Source: Sphingomonadales bacterium (GTDB taxonomy: Bacteria > Pseudomonadota > Alphaproteobacteria > Sphingomonadales > Sphingomonadaceae). Taken from it: a stretch of 64,000 nucleotides of DNA. The stretch is from positions 417,411 through 481,410 of the forward strand of contig JAIXPC010000011.1 of the NCBI GenBank assembly GCA_027486415.1, written 5' to 3'. Position 1 is the stretch's first letter; every line of letters starts with the position of its first letter. The translations under genes were made by a program, and so were the position numbers. The notes beneath the pieces were generated by a model, which made no database searches, was not told the DNA's origin, and worked only from the letters and a program-made list of their open reading frames with translations. Shown one piece after another: positions 1-9,827 of this stretch.

Positions 1-495
1 GAACCCGGCGGCACGCCCGGCGCGGAGGCAATTCGCGGCCTGCTGGTGACGGGAGATGCCGATCGCTGGACGCCGTGGAGCGAGGCCTTGTTGATGACCG
101 CTGCGCGGGTCGATCATGTCGCCCGCACGATCCGTCCGGCGTTGCAACGGGGCGCCGTCGTGATCTGCGACCGTTATATCGATTCCACCCGGGCCTATCA
201 GGGTGCGGGCCACGGCCTTGCCGATGCAGCGCTCTGCCGCCTGCATGACGAGGCGGTGGGCCTGTGGCCTGACCTGACACTGGTGCTGCAAATTGGCGAA
301 ACCGAAGGGCTGGGCCGGGCAGCGGCGCGCGGCGGCGCGGAAGCGCGTTACGAGGCCATGGGCAGCGCGTTCCATGCCCGCATTGGCGCATTCTTTGCCG
401 GCCTGCCCGCCGCCGATCCGGCCCGTTGCCGGGCCATTGATGCGGGCGGCAGCGTGGATGATGTCGCAGCGCGCATCTGGGCAGCGACATGCTGA
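1..495 (+). CDS. tmk: Thymidylate kinase, 5' end missing at window edge
   Basis: Phosphorylates dTMP to dTDP in the cytoplasm for DNA synthesis. The frame is open from base 1, so the gene begins upstream of the window and 164 C-terminal residues are visible. Visible motifs are EPGGTPGAE at the very start, the DRYIDSTRAYQG substrate and magnesium segment from visible residue 57, and an arginine-rich lid (RAAARGG). The P-loop is lost with the missing N-terminus. The stop codon overlaps the holB start (ATGCTGA), so the two genes are translationally coupled, an arrangement common in Alphaproteobacteria. Confidence 0.95.
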   Translation, partial: EPGGTPGAEAIRGLLVTGDADRWTPWSEALLMTAARVDHVARTIRPALQRGAVVICDRYIDSTRAYQGAGHGLADAALCRLHDEAVGLWPDLTLVLQIGETEGLGRAAARGGAEARYEAMGSAFHARIGAFFAGLPAADPARCRAIDAGGSVDDVAARIWAATC

Positions 496-1457
496 TCGGC
501 CACCAATCGCAGGTTGATGCCTTCACCGCTGCCTTCACCGGCGGGCGGCCCCACCACGCCTGGCTGCTGGTCGGCCAGCAGGGGTTGGGCAAGGCCAGTT
601 TTGCCCGCGCGGCGGCAACGTGGCTGCTGGCGGGTGCGCCGGCGGGCGGAGGTTTTGACGTGGCCGAAACCAGCGACGCGCCGCGGCTGATGGCTGCGGG
701 GTCACACCTGGATTATCGCCTGATTGAACGCACGCCCGGCAAGACGGGCAAGCTGCGATCGGAAATCGTCATCGGCCAGATCGTCCGCCGCGAGGCCAGT
801 GATCCGCAACCGCTGCGCGAATTCCTGTCAGGTACGCCAATGCTGGGCGATCGCCGGGTGGTGGTCATCGATGCTGCCGACGACATGAACCGTAACACAG
901 CCAATGCCTTGCTGAAGAATCTTGAGGAACCGTCTGCAGACACCGTGTTCCTGCTGATCAGCCACACGCCGGGGCGGCTGCTGCCAACCATCCGCTCGCG
1001 CTGCCGCACACTGCGCTTCTCTCGCCTTTCGGATGACGACGTTTCGAGAGTGCTGGCCACCGCCGATCTCGAGGGTGAGAATGAAAGCCTGCTCGTCCGC
1101 CTCGCGGAAGGCTGCCCAGGCCGCGCGCTGGCACTGGCGCAGGCTGGCATCACCGCGCTGGAGCAGGATCTGGCCGCACTCGCCGGCTTGCCGATGGCGG
1201 TGGCCAACCCGGCCGCGCTTATGCTGGCGCGCGGGATCGGCGGCAAGGGGCGGGAAGGGCGATATGTAGCGCTGCTCGATCGGGTGCCAGCCCTGATCGC
1301 CGCCCGCGCCCAGCGCCTCACCGGCCCGGCCCGCGGCGCTGCCATCGCCGAGTGGGAGGCCGCCGCGAAGCTGGCGCGCGAAGCCGTGCCGCTCCAGCTG
1401 GAGCCAGGGCAGGTGGCGCATCGCCTCGCCCTGCATCTCGCCGCCGTTCCGGCTTGA
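489..1457 (+). CDS. holB: DNA polymerase III subunit delta'
   Basis: Clamp-loader subunit of the replicative DNA polymerase. The product has 322 residues, close to the usual 330. The N-terminal AAA+ fold shows a P-loop-like GQQGLGKA near residue 30. The SRC motif, with the serine and arginine that act in trans on the neighbouring ATP site, is seen in RSRCRTLRF. NTANALLKNLEEP is a typical delta' segment. I do not see the four-cysteine zinc module of E. coli delta', which is often absent in Alphaproteobacteria. It overlaps tmk by 7 bp and is followed after 33 bp by metG. Confidence 0.93.
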   Translation: MLIGHQSQVDAFTAAFTGGRPHHAWLLVGQQGLGKASFARAAATWLLAGAPAGGGFDVAETSDAPRLMAAGSHLDYRLIERTPGKTGKLRSEIVIGQIVRREASDPQPLREFLSGTPMLGDRRVVVIDAADDMNRNTANALLKNLEEPSADTVFLLISHTPGRLLPTIRSRCRTLRFSRLSDDDVSRVLATADLEGENESLLVRLAEGCPGRALALAQAGITALEQDLAALAGLPMAVANPAALMLARGIGGKGREGRYVALLDRVPALIAARAQRLTGPARGAAIAEWEAAAKLAREAVPLQLEPGQVAHRLALHLAAVPA

Positions 1458-1490
1458 ACCCACGCCGATATTGCCCCATTGCGCGTGGCC

Positions 1491-3026
1491 ATGACCAAGC
1501 CCCGTTTCTACGTCACCACTGCGATCGCCTATCCCAACGGCCGACCGCACATGGGCCATGCCTATGAAGCGATCGCCACCGATGTCATTGCCCGGTTCAA
1601 GCGCCTTGATGGCTTTGACGTGCGCTTCCTCACCGGCACCGACGAACATGGCCTGAAGATCGACCAGGCCGCCCGCGCCGCCGGCAAGCCGCCGCAGAGC
1701 TATGTTGACGAGATGGTGGCGCCGTTCCGCGATCTAGATGAGGCGCTGGGCATCAGTTTCGACCGCTTCATCCGCACCACCGATGCCGATCACAAGGCGC
1801 TGGTACAGGCGCTGTGGCAGCGCATGGCCGCCAATGGGGATCTTTATCTCGGCCGCTACGAGGGCTGGTACTCGGTCCGCGATGAGGCCTATTATGACGA
1901 AGGTGAACTGACCACGGGCGAGGACGGCGTGAAGCTGTCGCCGCAGGGCACGCCGGTCGAATGGACCGTGGAAGAAAGCTGGTTCTTCAAGCTTTCGGCC
2001 TATCAGGATCGCCTGCTGGCGCTGTATGACAGCCAGCCTGATTTCATCCAGCCCGCCAGCCGTTTCAACGAGATGCGTGCCTTTGTTGCGGGCGGGCTTT
2101 CGGATCTTTCGGTCAGCCGTACCAGCTTCACCTGGGGCATTCCGGTGCCGGGTGATGCCAGCCCTGACGGAAAAATCCATGTCATGTATGTCTGGCTCGA
2201 CGCACTGGCAAATTATCTGACCGGTGCAGGCGGATTGGACGGCGAATGGTGGCCGGCCGATCTGCACGTGGTTGGCAAGGACGTGGTGCGCTTTCATGCC
2301 GTCTATTGGCCGGCCTTCCTGATGTCGGCGGGCCTGACACTGCCGAAAACCGTGTTCGGCCATGGCTTCCTGCTCAACCGCGGCGAGAAGATGTCGAAAT
2401 CGGTGGGCAATGTCGTCGATCCGGCAGCGATGGTGGAACGCTTTGGCGTCGACCGGCTGCGCTGGTTCCTGTGCCGCGAAGTCGCGTTCGGTGACGACGG
2501 CAGCTATTCGGACGAAGCCATTGTCGAGCGCACCAATGCCGATCTGGCCAACGGCATCGGCAATCTGGCGCAGCGCAGTCTTTCCATGGTGGCGAAAAAC
2601 CTGGGCGGCGTGATGCCCCGGCGCGGTGAGGCGGGCGAGAGCGAACTGCGCCTGAAAAATGCCTTCCATACCGGCACCGATGCCTATCTGGCCGCGATGA
2701 ACGCGCTGGCGCTGCACAAGGCGCTTGATGCGTTGATGGGGATGGTGACCGCCGCCAACGGCTATTTTGCCGAAAATGCGCCGTGGGCGCTGGCCAAGAC
2801 CGACGTGGCCCGCATGGCCGAGGTGCTGGCGGCAACGCTGGATGCCACGCGCCGCATCGTCATCCTGGCGCAGCCCTTCATGCCGGGCAGCACCGCGGCG
2901 CTGCTTGACCAGCTTGGCGTTGCCGGGGATGCTCGTGAAATCAGCGGTTTGAACACGCCGGTTGAGGCAGGCGTGCAACTGCCGCTGCCGGCCGGCGTTT
3001 TCCCCCGCATCACGCTGGACGGGTGA
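1491..3026 (+). CDS. metG: Methionyl-tRNA synthetase
   Basis: Charges tRNA-Met with methionine. The product has 511 residues and belongs to the short class without a C-terminal Trbp111-like tRNA-binding domain. The ATP-binding HIGH signature appears as PHMGH near residue 20 and KMSKS lies at residues 300-304. The frame is open upstream to a TTG at 1479, but the ATG at 1491 gives the family N-terminus (MTKPRFYVTT), so I use that start. The stop is 4 bp from the GTG start of tatD. Confidence 0.96.
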   Translation: MTKPRFYVTTAIAYPNGRPHMGHAYEAIATDVIARFKRLDGFDVRFLTGTDEHGLKIDQAARAAGKPPQSYVDEMVAPFRDLDEALGISFDRFIRTTDADHKALVQALWQRMAANGDLYLGRYEGWYSVRDEAYYDEGELTTGEDGVKLSPQGTPVEWTVEESWFFKLSAYQDRLLALYDSQPDFIQPASRFNEMRAFVAGGLSDLSVSRTSFTWGIPVPGDASPDGKIHVMYVWLDALANYLTGAGGLDGEWWPADLHVVGKDVVRFHAVYWPAFLMSAGLTLPKTVFGHGFLLNRGEKMSKSVGNVVDPAAMVERFGVDRLRWFLCREVAFGDDGSYSDEAIVERTNADLANGIGNLAQRSLSMVAKNLGGVMPRRGEAGESELRLKNAFHTGTDAYLAAMNALALHKALDALMGMVTAANGYFAENAPWALAKTDVARMAEVLAATLDATRRIVILAQPFMPGSTAALLDQLGVAGDAREISGLNTPVEAGVQLPLPAGVFPRITLDG

Positions 3027-3030
3027 TATC

Positions 3031-3801
3031 GTGCTGATCGACAGCCATTGCCACCTCAACTACGCCTGCCTGGGCAATGACGTGCCCGGCGTGCTGGCGC
3101 GGGCGCGCAGCGCGGGTGTCGGTGGTTTTCTGGCGATCTCGTGTCGGCAGAGCGAGTGGGACGGGGTGATCGCCATCGCCGACAGCCACGAAAATGTGTG
3201 GGCAACCGTTGGCATCCACCCGCACGAGGCGGACGAGCATCCCGAGACCGATGCCGCGACGCTGGTTGCCGCCGCCGCACACCCGCGGGTGATCGGGATC
3301 GGGGAAACCGGCCTTGATTATTATTACGACAAGTCGGATCGGGTGCGGCAGCAGACGAATTTCCGCAGCCATATCCAGGCCGCCCGCCAATCGGGCCTGC
3401 CGCTGATTGTCCACACCCGCGATGCGGAAGCCGATACGCTGGGGCTGCTGAAGGAGGGCGGGGAAGGGCGGTTGACCGGTGTGATCCACTGCTTCACCGC
3501 CAGCCAATCCTTTGCAGATGAAGCGCTTGCGCTGGGTTTCTATATCTCACTCTCAGGTATCGTTACCTTCAAGAACGCGCGTGATCTCCAGGAAACGGCG
3601 AAGACCATCCCTGCCGATCGCCTGCTGGTGGAAACCGATGCGCCCTATCTTGCGCCGGTGCCGATGCGCGGCAAGACCTGTGAACCCGCGTTCGTTGCCC
3701 ACACAGCGCGCTTCCTGAGCGGCTTGCGCGGGGTAAGCGAGGCCGAACTGGCGGCATCAACCACGGCCAATTTCCACGCGCTGTTCACCAAGGCGCGATG
3801 A
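3031..3801 (+). CDS. tatD: TatD family metal-dependent hydrolase (DNase-like)
   Basis: A 256-residue TIM-barrel metallohydrolase. The family includes 3'-5' deoxyribonucleases and proofreading D-aminoacyl-tRNA or quality-control enzymes, so the substrate is not certain. The start is GTG at 3031, giving an N-terminus V/M-LIDSHCHLNY with the first metal-binding HxH. GETGLDYYYD carries the glutamate ligand, and later conserved segments are VHTRDAE, HCFTAS and ETDAPYLAP. The gene follows metG by 4 bp, a very common pairing in Proteobacteria, and its stop overlaps the next gene by ATGA. Confidence 0.92.
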   Translation: MLIDSHCHLNYACLGNDVPGVLARARSAGVGGFLAISCRQSEWDGVIAIADSHENVWATVGIHPHEADEHPETDAATLVAAAAHPRVIGIGETGLDYYYDKSDRVRQQTNFRSHIQAARQSGLPLIVHTRDAEADTLGLLKEGGEGRLTGVIHCFTASQSFADEALALGFYISLSGIVTFKNARDLQETAKTIPADRLLVETDAPYLAPVPMRGKTCEPAFVAHTARFLSGLRGVSEAELAASTTANFHALFTKAR

Positions 3802-4577
3802 GGATCACCATTCTGGGTTGCGGCACCTCCAGCGGTGTGCCGCGGATCGGCGGACCCGATGGGGCGGGGAACTGGGGCCTGTGCGACCCGACAAATCCCA
3901 TGAACCGCCGCCGCCGCGTCTCGGTGCTGGTGGAGGCCGCCGGCAAGACCGTGCTGATCGACTGCGGGCCGGACTTGCGCGAACAATTGCTGTCGGCGCG
4001 GGTGGCGCATCTGGATGCCGTCATCATCACCCACGATCACGCCGACCATGCTCATGGCATCGACGATCTGCGCCAGGTGTTCCACGCCATGCGCCGGCCG
4101 GTGGACGTGTGGATGAGCCCGGCCACCTTTGCCGTGCTCGGCAAAAGGTTCGATTATGTTTTTGCGGGCGCGGCCGGTTATCCGGCCACCTGCACCGCCC
4201 ATGATTTCACCATGCCGGTCGATCTGGGCGGTCTGCTGATGACGCCCTTTCCGCAGCTGCACGGGGACATTGAATCAACCGGTGTGCGCTTTGACTGCGA
4301 TGACAAGTCCGCTGCCTATTCCACTGATGTGAAACAGTTTGATGCCCGCGCCGATGACGCGTTGGCTGGCCTTGACCTCTGGGTGGTCGACGCGCTGCGC
4401 CGCGAACCGCACCCGACGCACAGCCATCTGGAACAGACGCTGGGCTGGATTGCCGCGCGCCAGCCGGGCAGGGCGGTGCTGACCCACATGGATCAGTCTA
4501 TGGATTATGAGACGTTGCGCGGCGAGCTGCCAGCAGGCGTCGAGCCGGGCTATGACGGCCAGGTGCTGACGCTATAG
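3798..4577 (+). CDS. MBL-fold metallo-hydrolase (PhnP-like)
   Basis: A 259-residue metallo-beta-lactamase-fold hydrolase. The metal signature THDHADH is at residues 78-84 and further conserved histidines appear in PQLHGD and HPTHSHLEQ. The N-terminus (TILGCGTSSGVPRIGG) is typical of the PhnP/RNase Z-like cyclic phosphodiesterase group that commonly follows tatD. The natural substrate is unknown. The gene starts inside the tatD stop (ATGA), so it is probably co-translated. Its 3' end overlaps the convergent exporter gene by 6 bp. Confidence 0.88.
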   Translation: MRITILGCGTSSGVPRIGGPDGAGNWGLCDPTNPMNRRRRVSVLVEAAGKTVLIDCGPDLREQLLSARVAHLDAVIITHDHADHAHGIDDLRQVFHAMRRPVDVWMSPATFAVLGKRFDYVFAGAAGYPATCTAHDFTMPVDLGGLLMTPFPQLHGDIESTGVRFDCDDKSAAYSTDVKQFDARADDALAGLDLWVVDALRREPHPTHSHLEQTLGWIAARQPGRAVLTHMDQSMDYETLRGELPAGVEPGYDGQVLTL

Positions 4578-5624
4578 CGCCAGCACCGCAAAGCCCAGCG
4601 CGGCACCAAGGCTGGTCAGGCTGGCCACGATGCCGACCAGCAGCGGCTTTGGTCCGGCCTTGAGGATCTCGCCAAGTGGCGATCTGATGGCCGTGGCGGC
4701 AACCGAGATCGCCAGCATCCAGCTCGACACATCAGCTGCAAATCCAGATACTTGTGTCGGAATCATGCCAGTCGAATTTATACCGGCCACCAGGAAGAAG
4801 CCGACGACGAACCAGGGCAGCAACGGCGCTGCGCGCTTGCCGCCACTGATCTTCAGCGATTGTGGAAACGCCATCGCCACCAGGGCGAGCACCGGCGCCA
4901 GCAACGCCACACGGGCCAGCTTCACGATGGTGGCGGTTTCCCCGGCGGCGGGCGAAAAGGCATAGCCGGCACCCAGGGTTTGAGCGACATCGTGGATGGA
5001 CGCGCCCAGCACGAACCCGGCCTGCAAGTCGTTGAGTTTGAACAGCTCGCAGATGGCCGGATACAGGATGAGCGCCGCGCTGCTCATCGTCGAGGTGCCG
5101 ACCAGCACCAGCGTCAGTTCCGCCTGACGGACGCGGCGTTCGCCGAGTGTGGCTGACAATGCCATGGCCGCCGAAGCGCCGCAGATGGCGACGGCGCCGC
5201 CTGACAGCGTGCCAAATGGGCTGGAAAATCCCAGTGTGCGCGCTGTCAGCACACCAGCGCCGATGGTGATGGCAACGATGGCCACGACGGCGACTAGCGA
5301 GGCTGGCCCAAGTGCCACGATCTGTTCCAGTGTGATGCGCGCGCCAACCAGCACGATGGCCCAGCGCAGCAATTCACGGCTTGCCAGCGTCAGGCCCGGC
5401 GTGAGCCGCCGGTCGGCAGACAGGAAGTTCATTGCCAGACCGATCAGCAGGGCCAGCAGGGTGAGCGGCGCGCCATAGCGATCAGCCAAAGACGCTGCGG
5501 CCAGGGTGGCAAAGACGGCGACGAGCAGACCGGGGATATAATCGCGCCAGACAACGGCCGGCGTGCGTTCGATATCACCATAGAGATCGGCAGCCTGGGG
5601 TAGCGGTGACGAAGTCGCATCCAT
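4572..5624 (-). CDS. YeiH family putative sulfate exporter (UPF0324)
   Basis: A 350-residue inner-membrane protein with about ten hydrophobic helices. It matches the YeiH/UPF0324 family in length and in segments such as GGAVAICGASAAMA and GASIHDVAQTLGAGYAFS. Family members are annotated as putative sulfate exporters on limited evidence, so the transported substrate is open. The gene is transcribed away from mazG. The shared intergenic region is AT-rich and holds a perfect palindrome (5692-5705). In many bacteria a LysR-type regulator gene sits next to yeiH, but none is visible here. Confidence 0.85.
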   Translation of the reverse strand: MDATSSPLPQAADLYGDIERTPAVVWRDYIPGLLVAVFATLAAASLADRYGAPLTLLALLIGLAMNFLSADRRLTPGLTLASRELLRWAIVLVGARITLEQIVALGPASLVAVVAIVAITIGAGVLTARTLGFSSPFGTLSGGAVAICGASAAMALSATLGERRVRQAELTLVLVGTSTMSSAALILYPAICELFKLNDLQAGFVLGASIHDVAQTLGAGYAFSPAAGETATIVKLARVALLAPVLALVAMAFPQSLKISGGKRAAPLLPWFVVGFFLVAGINSTGMIPTQVSGFAADVSSWMLAISVAATAIRSPLGEILKAGPKPLLVGIVASLTSLGAALGFAVLAL

Positions 5625-5670
5625 GGTTCACGGTTAGGCTTTGGACGGCGTTTCGCCAAGGGGCAGCGTG

Positions 5671-5705
5671 TGGACAATGACAAGATTAAACATAATATAT
5701 ATTAT
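5671..5705. promoter_or_regulatory. AT-rich divergent control region with 14-bp palindrome
   Basis: Between the divergent YeiH-type gene and mazG there is a perfect 14-bp palindrome, ATAATATATATTAT (5692-5705). On the plus strand TGGACA (5671-5676), 16 bp and TAATAT (5693-5698) make a plausible sigma-70 promoter for mazG, with the palindrome over its -10. The palindrome could be an operator or simply an AT-rich melting region. No bound factor can be named from sequence. Confidence 0.35.
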
Positions 5706-5758
5706 CAAGCCGCCATTTCGCTGTTGAAGAGGGTGATTCCCTGCGCCAGAAGCCGACC

Positions 5759-6547
5759 ATGACCGACATGCTCTCGCTCGACCGGCTTGCAGACATCATG
5801 GCGCGGCTGCGCCATCCTGACCACGGCTGTCCGTGGGATCTGGCGCAGGATTTCGACACGATCGCCCCTTACACGATCGAGGAAGCCTATGAAGTTGCCG
5901 AGGCAATCGCCGCGCGTGACATGGCCGAGTTGAAGAAGGAACTGGGCGACCTGCTGTTCCAGGTCGTGTTTCACAGTCGCATGGCCGAAGAAGCCGGGCA
6001 TTTTGCGCTGGGCGATGTCGTGGAAGCCCTGTGCGAAAAAATGGTGCGTCGGCACCCGCATATTTTTGGCGATGGAAATCGCGCTGCGGATGCTGACGCG
6101 CAGAAGGCAGAGTGGGAACGCATCAAGGCCGAGGAACGGGCCGCCGCCGGCGCGTCGCAGCGTCCCGTTTCGGCGCTGGATGGCGTGGCGACCGCCCTGC
6201 CCGCCTTGATGCGTGCCGAAAAACTGCAGGCCCGCGCAGCTCGGGTTGGGTTTGAATGGCCCGATGTTGCAGGTGTGCGCGCCAAGCTGGACGAGGAACT
6301 GGCCGAGTTTGATGCGGCGACTGATCCTGCAAACCGGGCCGAGGAACTGGGCGACGTTCTGTTTGTGCTGGCCAATCTGGCGCGGCGCCATGGGATTGAT
6401 CCGGAAACTGCGCTGCGCCGCGGCAGCGCCAAGTTCGAGCGCCGCTTTCGGGCAATGGAAGCGCTGGCGGGGCCGAAATTCCCGTCGTTGCCACTGGAGG
6501 CACAGGAAACGCTGTGGCAGCAGGTCAAGGCCGGCGAGAAAGCCTGA
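5759..6547 (+). CDS. mazG: Nucleoside triphosphate pyrophosphohydrolase
   Basis: Hydrolyses NTPs and dNTPs to the monophosphate plus pyrophosphate, a house-cleaning role that also affects stringent-response signalling. The 262 residues contain two MazG repeats. The N-terminal one holds TIEEAYEVAEAI and ELGDLLFQVVFH with the EExxE/ExxD metal ligands. The C-terminal one holds LDEELAEFDAA and AEELGDVLFVLANLARRHG. It is transcribed alone from the AT-rich region upstream and its 3' end overlaps the convergent prmC by 23 bp. Confidence 0.94.
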   Translation: MTDMLSLDRLADIMARLRHPDHGCPWDLAQDFDTIAPYTIEEAYEVAEAIAARDMAELKKELGDLLFQVVFHSRMAEEAGHFALGDVVEALCEKMVRRHPHIFGDGNRAADADAQKAEWERIKAEERAAAGASQRPVSALDGVATALPALMRAEKLQARAARVGFEWPDVAGVRAKLDEELAEFDAATDPANRAEELGDVLFVLANLARRHGIDPETALRRGSAKFERRFRAMEALAGPKFPSLPLEAQETLWQQVKAGEKA

Positions 6548-7349
6548 GCGCGACACAGCGATCGCGGCCGGCCAGATCCTGGTGAAGACTGGTATTGAAG
6601 CCGTGAGCAGCGGCAATGGTCCGCACGGCGTTGGCCTGTTGGTAGCCGATCTCCATTACAACAAGGCCGCCGGGTGCGAGGAGCGCCGGCAACTGCGGAA
6701 TGATCCGCCGGTAATCGTCGAGGCCATCGGCCCCCGCGAACAGCGCGCTGGCTGGTTCGTGCGTACGGACTTCGTCACTCAGGTATTCATCGTCAGCGAT
6801 ATATGGTGGGTTGCTGAGGATCAGATCGAAGCGTTCAGCAAGCCCCTCACCCCAATTGCCGTGCTGAAATGACGCCCGGTCGGCCAGGCCGGTCTCGTGG
6901 GCGTTTTCCCGTGCAACAGCCAATGCAGCAGCGCTCATGTCGATGCCAAGACCACTCGCCTGCGGCCATTCCAAAAGACATGCCAGTAGCAAGGCACCGG
7001 TGCCTGTTCCAAGGTCGAGGATGCGCGCCGGCGGTTGACGACAGAGCTTCAGCGCAACCTCGACCAATGTTTCGGTATCAGGGCGCGGGATCAGCGTGGA
7101 CGGCGTCACCTTGAGCGTGAGCGACCAGAACTCGCGGGCCCCGGTAATGTGCGCGACGGGTTCACCGGCGGCGCGACGGGATACAAGCTTTTCATATCCT
7201 TGCGCTGCTACATCACGGTTCTGGTTCAGAAGCAGATCGCCGCGCACGCAGCCCAGATGATGGGCGAGCAGGACTTCGGCATCAAGTCGAGCGGTATCTC
7301 CGCCAATGCGTGCGGCGGCATCCCGCAACAGGTCGCGCACGGTCGTCAC
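6525..7349 (-). CDS. prmC: Peptide chain release factor N5-glutamine methyltransferase
   Basis: Methylates the glutamine of the GGQ motif in release factors RF1 and RF2 using S-adenosylmethionine. The product has 274 residues with an N-terminal helical substrate-binding domain. The SAM site is [14 protein letters not shown] and the catalytic NPPY motif lies in [11 protein letters not shown]. It follows its substrate gene prfA with a 4-bp overlap, the classic hisS/prfA/prmC-type translation operon. The 3' end overlaps mazG in antisense. Confidence 0.95.
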   Translation of the reverse strand: MTTVRDLLRDAAARIGGDTARLDAEVLLAHHLGCVRGDLLLNQNRDVAAQGYEKLVSRRAAGEPVAHITGAREFWSLTLKVTPSTLIPRPDTETLVEVALKLCRQPPARILDLGTGTGALLLACLLEWPQASGLGIDMSAAALAVARENAHETGLADRASFQHGNWGEGLAERFDLILSNPPYIADDEYLSDEVRTHEPASALFAGADGLDDYRRIIPQLPALLAPGGLVVMEIGYQQANAVRTIAAAHGFNTSLHQDLAGRDRCVALRLSRRP

Positions 7350-8410
7350 CCCAGGCTGGCCAAACGGGCGGCTTCGTCTTCCGCGATCAGCGCGCCGACA
7401 AGATCGTCGAGGCCGCTGCCATCGAGAATTTCCGGAAGGCGATGCAGGGTGAGATTGATGCGGTGGTCCGTCACGCGGCCTTGCGGAAAATTGTAGGTGC
7501 GAATGCGTTCGGAACGGTCCCCACTGCCCACCATCGCCTTGCGATCTGCGCTTCGTGTGCTGGCCAGGCGCTCGCGTTCGGCGTCGAACAGGCGGGTGCG
7601 CAGCAATTTCAGCGCCTTGGCCTTGTTCTTGTGTTGGCTGCGTTCATCCTGAACGGCCACCACGATGCCGGTGGGGATGTGTGTGATCCTGACGGCGCTG
7701 TCGGTGGTGTTGACGTGCTGGCCGCCGGCACCGGAGGCGCGGAACACGTCGATCCGCAAATCCTTCTCGTCGATGGCGACATCGACATCTTCGGCTTCGG
7801 GCAGCACGGCAACGGTTGCGGCGCTGGTGTGTATGCGCCCGCCCGCCTCGGTCGCCGGAACGCGCTGCACGCGGTGAACACCGCTTTCAAACTTCAGCCG
7901 CGCGAACACGCCGGCACCAGTCACACTGGCGATCACTTCCTTGAAGCCGCCGAGATCGGATTCGTTGGCTGACAGGATTTCCCATCGCCAGTTGTGGGTT
8001 GACGCATAACGTTCATACATTCTCGCAAGATCGCCGGCGAAGAGAGCCGCTTCGTCACCGCCTGTTCCGGCGCGAATTTCCAGCACGGCCGACCGTTCGT
8101 CAGCGGCGTCGCGTGGCAGCAGTTGCAGGGCCAGCGCCCGTTCGGCAGCCGGCAGCCGTTCGGATATGCCGGCAAGTTCCTCCTGCGCCAGCTCGTGCAT
8201 CTCGTCGCCGGGGGGGATGGCCTGCAGCTCGTCACGCTCTGTCAGCAGCGCGCGCCAGGCCCTGGCTGCGTCCACCAGCGGACTCAGCTCGGCATAGTCC
8301 CTTGACAGCGCCACAAACTGTTCGGGCGCCAGCGCCGGATTGTTCATGTCGTGCGCCAGCTGGGCGTGACGGCGCTCGATCTGGGCGATGCGCTCCAGCG
8401 GCAGCGTCAT
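7346..8410 (-). CDS. prfA: Peptide chain release factor 1
   Basis: Recognises UAA and UAG stop codons and triggers release of the nascent peptide. The 354 residues contain the PAT tripeptide (PxT codon reader) in [14 protein letters not shown] and the universal GGQ in [14 protein letters not shown]. The glutamine is the target of the downstream prmC product. The gene lies between hisS and prmC with 4-bp overlaps on both sides, so the three are almost certainly one transcript. Confidence 0.97.
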   Translation of the reverse strand: MTLPLERIAQIERRHAQLAHDMNNPALAPEQFVALSRDYAELSPLVDAARAWRALLTERDELQAIPPGDEMHELAQEELAGISERLPAAERALALQLLPRDAADERSAVLEIRAGTGGDEAALFAGDLARMYERYASTHNWRWEILSANESDLGGFKEVIASVTGAGVFARLKFESGVHRVQRVPATEAGGRIHTSAATVAVLPEAEDVDVAIDEKDLRIDVFRASGAGGQHVNTTDSAVRITHIPTGIVVAVQDERSQHKNKAKALKLLRTRLFDAERERLASTRSADRKAMVGSGDRSERIRTYNFPQGRVTDHRINLTLHRLPEILDGSGLDDLVGALIAEDEAARLASLG

Positions 8411-9684
8411 CCCTGCTGGTCACCCGCGCTGAAGTTGTACCGGCCGGCCAGCGCCAAGGCCGCGCGTTCCACAACTCTGCGGTCGTCGCCCGGATATCGT
8501 GCCTGCACAAGGGGGGCAGCGGCATCGTCGCCACGCTTCACGAAGAAAATGCCGGCATTGGCGAACTTTTTCGAAAGTTCGATCTGGCGCTTGGCCTTGG
8601 TCGCGAAATGCCGTTCGATCGGGATTCCGGCCTGGCGAAGCAGCGTCGAAACCACAAGGGCGTCGGTTTCCAGTTCAGGAGCGTCGGCAATAACGGTGAA
8701 CACGTCTGCCTTCGTGGGTTCAGCCACCAGCATCGCCAGCCGTTCGATCCCGGCCGCCCAGCCCACGGCCGGGGTATCGGGCCCGCCCATGTGGCCGATC
8801 AGGCCATCATAGCGGCCACCGCCCAGCACGGTGCCCTGTGCGCCAAGGCTCTGCGTGATGAATTCAAAGACGCTGTGGCGATAATAGTCGAGCCCGCGCA
8901 CCAACCGGGCATTGCGGGTCCAGGCGATGCCGCTGGCCTGCAGGCCGGCCTGCAACCGTTCGAAAAAGGCGCCGGCCTCGGCGGTGAAATAGGCGTCGAT
9001 CTGCGGTGCGCCGGCCACCAGCGCCTGGTCGGCGGCATCCTTGCTGTCGAGGATGCGCAACGGGTTGGTTTCCAGTCGGCGCTGGCTGTCCTCGGAGAGA
9101 TCGCCGCGATGAGCCTGAAAGTGGGCGGCAACGGCGGCGCTCCATGCGGCGCGCGTGTCGGGATCGCCCATCGAGTTGAGGGTCAACTCAATCTCGCCGG
9201 CAACGCCGAGCTCTTCCAGAAGATGCTGGCCAAGCGCGATCACTTCAACGTCGGCAGCGGCCTCCGCAGCGCCCAATATCTCGGCGTCGAGCTGGTGGAA
9301 CTGGCGGAAACGGCCCTTTTGCGGGCGTTCGTAACGAAACAGCGGCCCCCAGGAGGCAAGTTTCAAGGGCGCGAGCTGCTGCCAGCCATTCTCGATGTAG
9401 GCGCGGGCGATGCCGGCGGTGAATTCCGGCCGCAGCACGAGGCCATCGCCGCCGCGATCGGTGAATTCATACATTTCCTTCGACACGACGTCGGTGGTCT
9501 CACCAAGCGAGCGCGCAAAGACGGCGGTGGCCTCGAACACGGGTACTTCGACCCGGCCAAAGCCATGCAGCTTGCGGACGCGGTTGAACGTCTCGATCAC
9601 ATGATCGAAGCGAGCGGCGGTCTCGCCGATCATGTCCTGCGTGCCCCGTGGCTTCTGGGGCGGTTTCTGGGGGGCCTTGCTCAT
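8407..9684 (-). CDS. hisS: Histidyl-tRNA synthetase
   Basis: Class II aminoacyl-tRNA synthetase that charges tRNA-His. The frame is open to 9786, but the ATG at 9684 gives a normal N-terminus ([20 protein letters not shown]) and a 425-residue protein, so I reject the cysteine-rich extension. Class II motif 2 is seen around [14 protein letters not shown] and the histidine-specific motif in [13 protein letters not shown]. It is first in the hisS-prfA-prmC operon and divergent from the M61 peptidase gene. Confidence 0.96.
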   Translation of the reverse strand: MSKAPQKPPQKPRGTQDMIGETAARFDHVIETFNRVRKLHGFGRVEVPVFEATAVFARSLGETTDVVSKEMYEFTDRGGDGLVLRPEFTAGIARAYIENGWQQLAPLKLASWGPLFRYERPQKGRFRQFHQLDAEILGAAEAAADVEVIALGQHLLEELGVAGEIELTLNSMGDPDTRAAWSAAVAAHFQAHRGDLSEDSQRRLETNPLRILDSKDAADQALVAGAPQIDAYFTAEAGAFFERLQAGLQASGIAWTRNARLVRGLDYYRHSVFEFITQSLGAQGTVLGGGRYDGLIGHMGGPDTPAVGWAAGIERLAMLVAEPTKADVFTVIADAPELETDALVVSTLLRQAGIPIERHFATKAKRQIELSKKFANAGIFFVKRGDDAAAPLVQARYPGDDRRVVERAALALAGRYNFSAGDQQG

Positions 9685-9827
9685 GGTGGTGCGGCATAGG
9701 CGAGGGCCGCGCTTCGCGCAACGGGTGAGCCCCGCACCAGACGCACGACAGGCGCAATCCCGCACCGTGCAAAAGGGGAGTGCCAAGCCCCCTTCCCCAC
9801 CGCAGGTACGCGCGCTAAGCCGCGCCT

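Noticed and set aside
9685-9786. Cysteine-rich N-terminal extension of hisS
   Set aside because: It is absent from the enzyme family and the ATG at 9684 gives a normal N-terminus.
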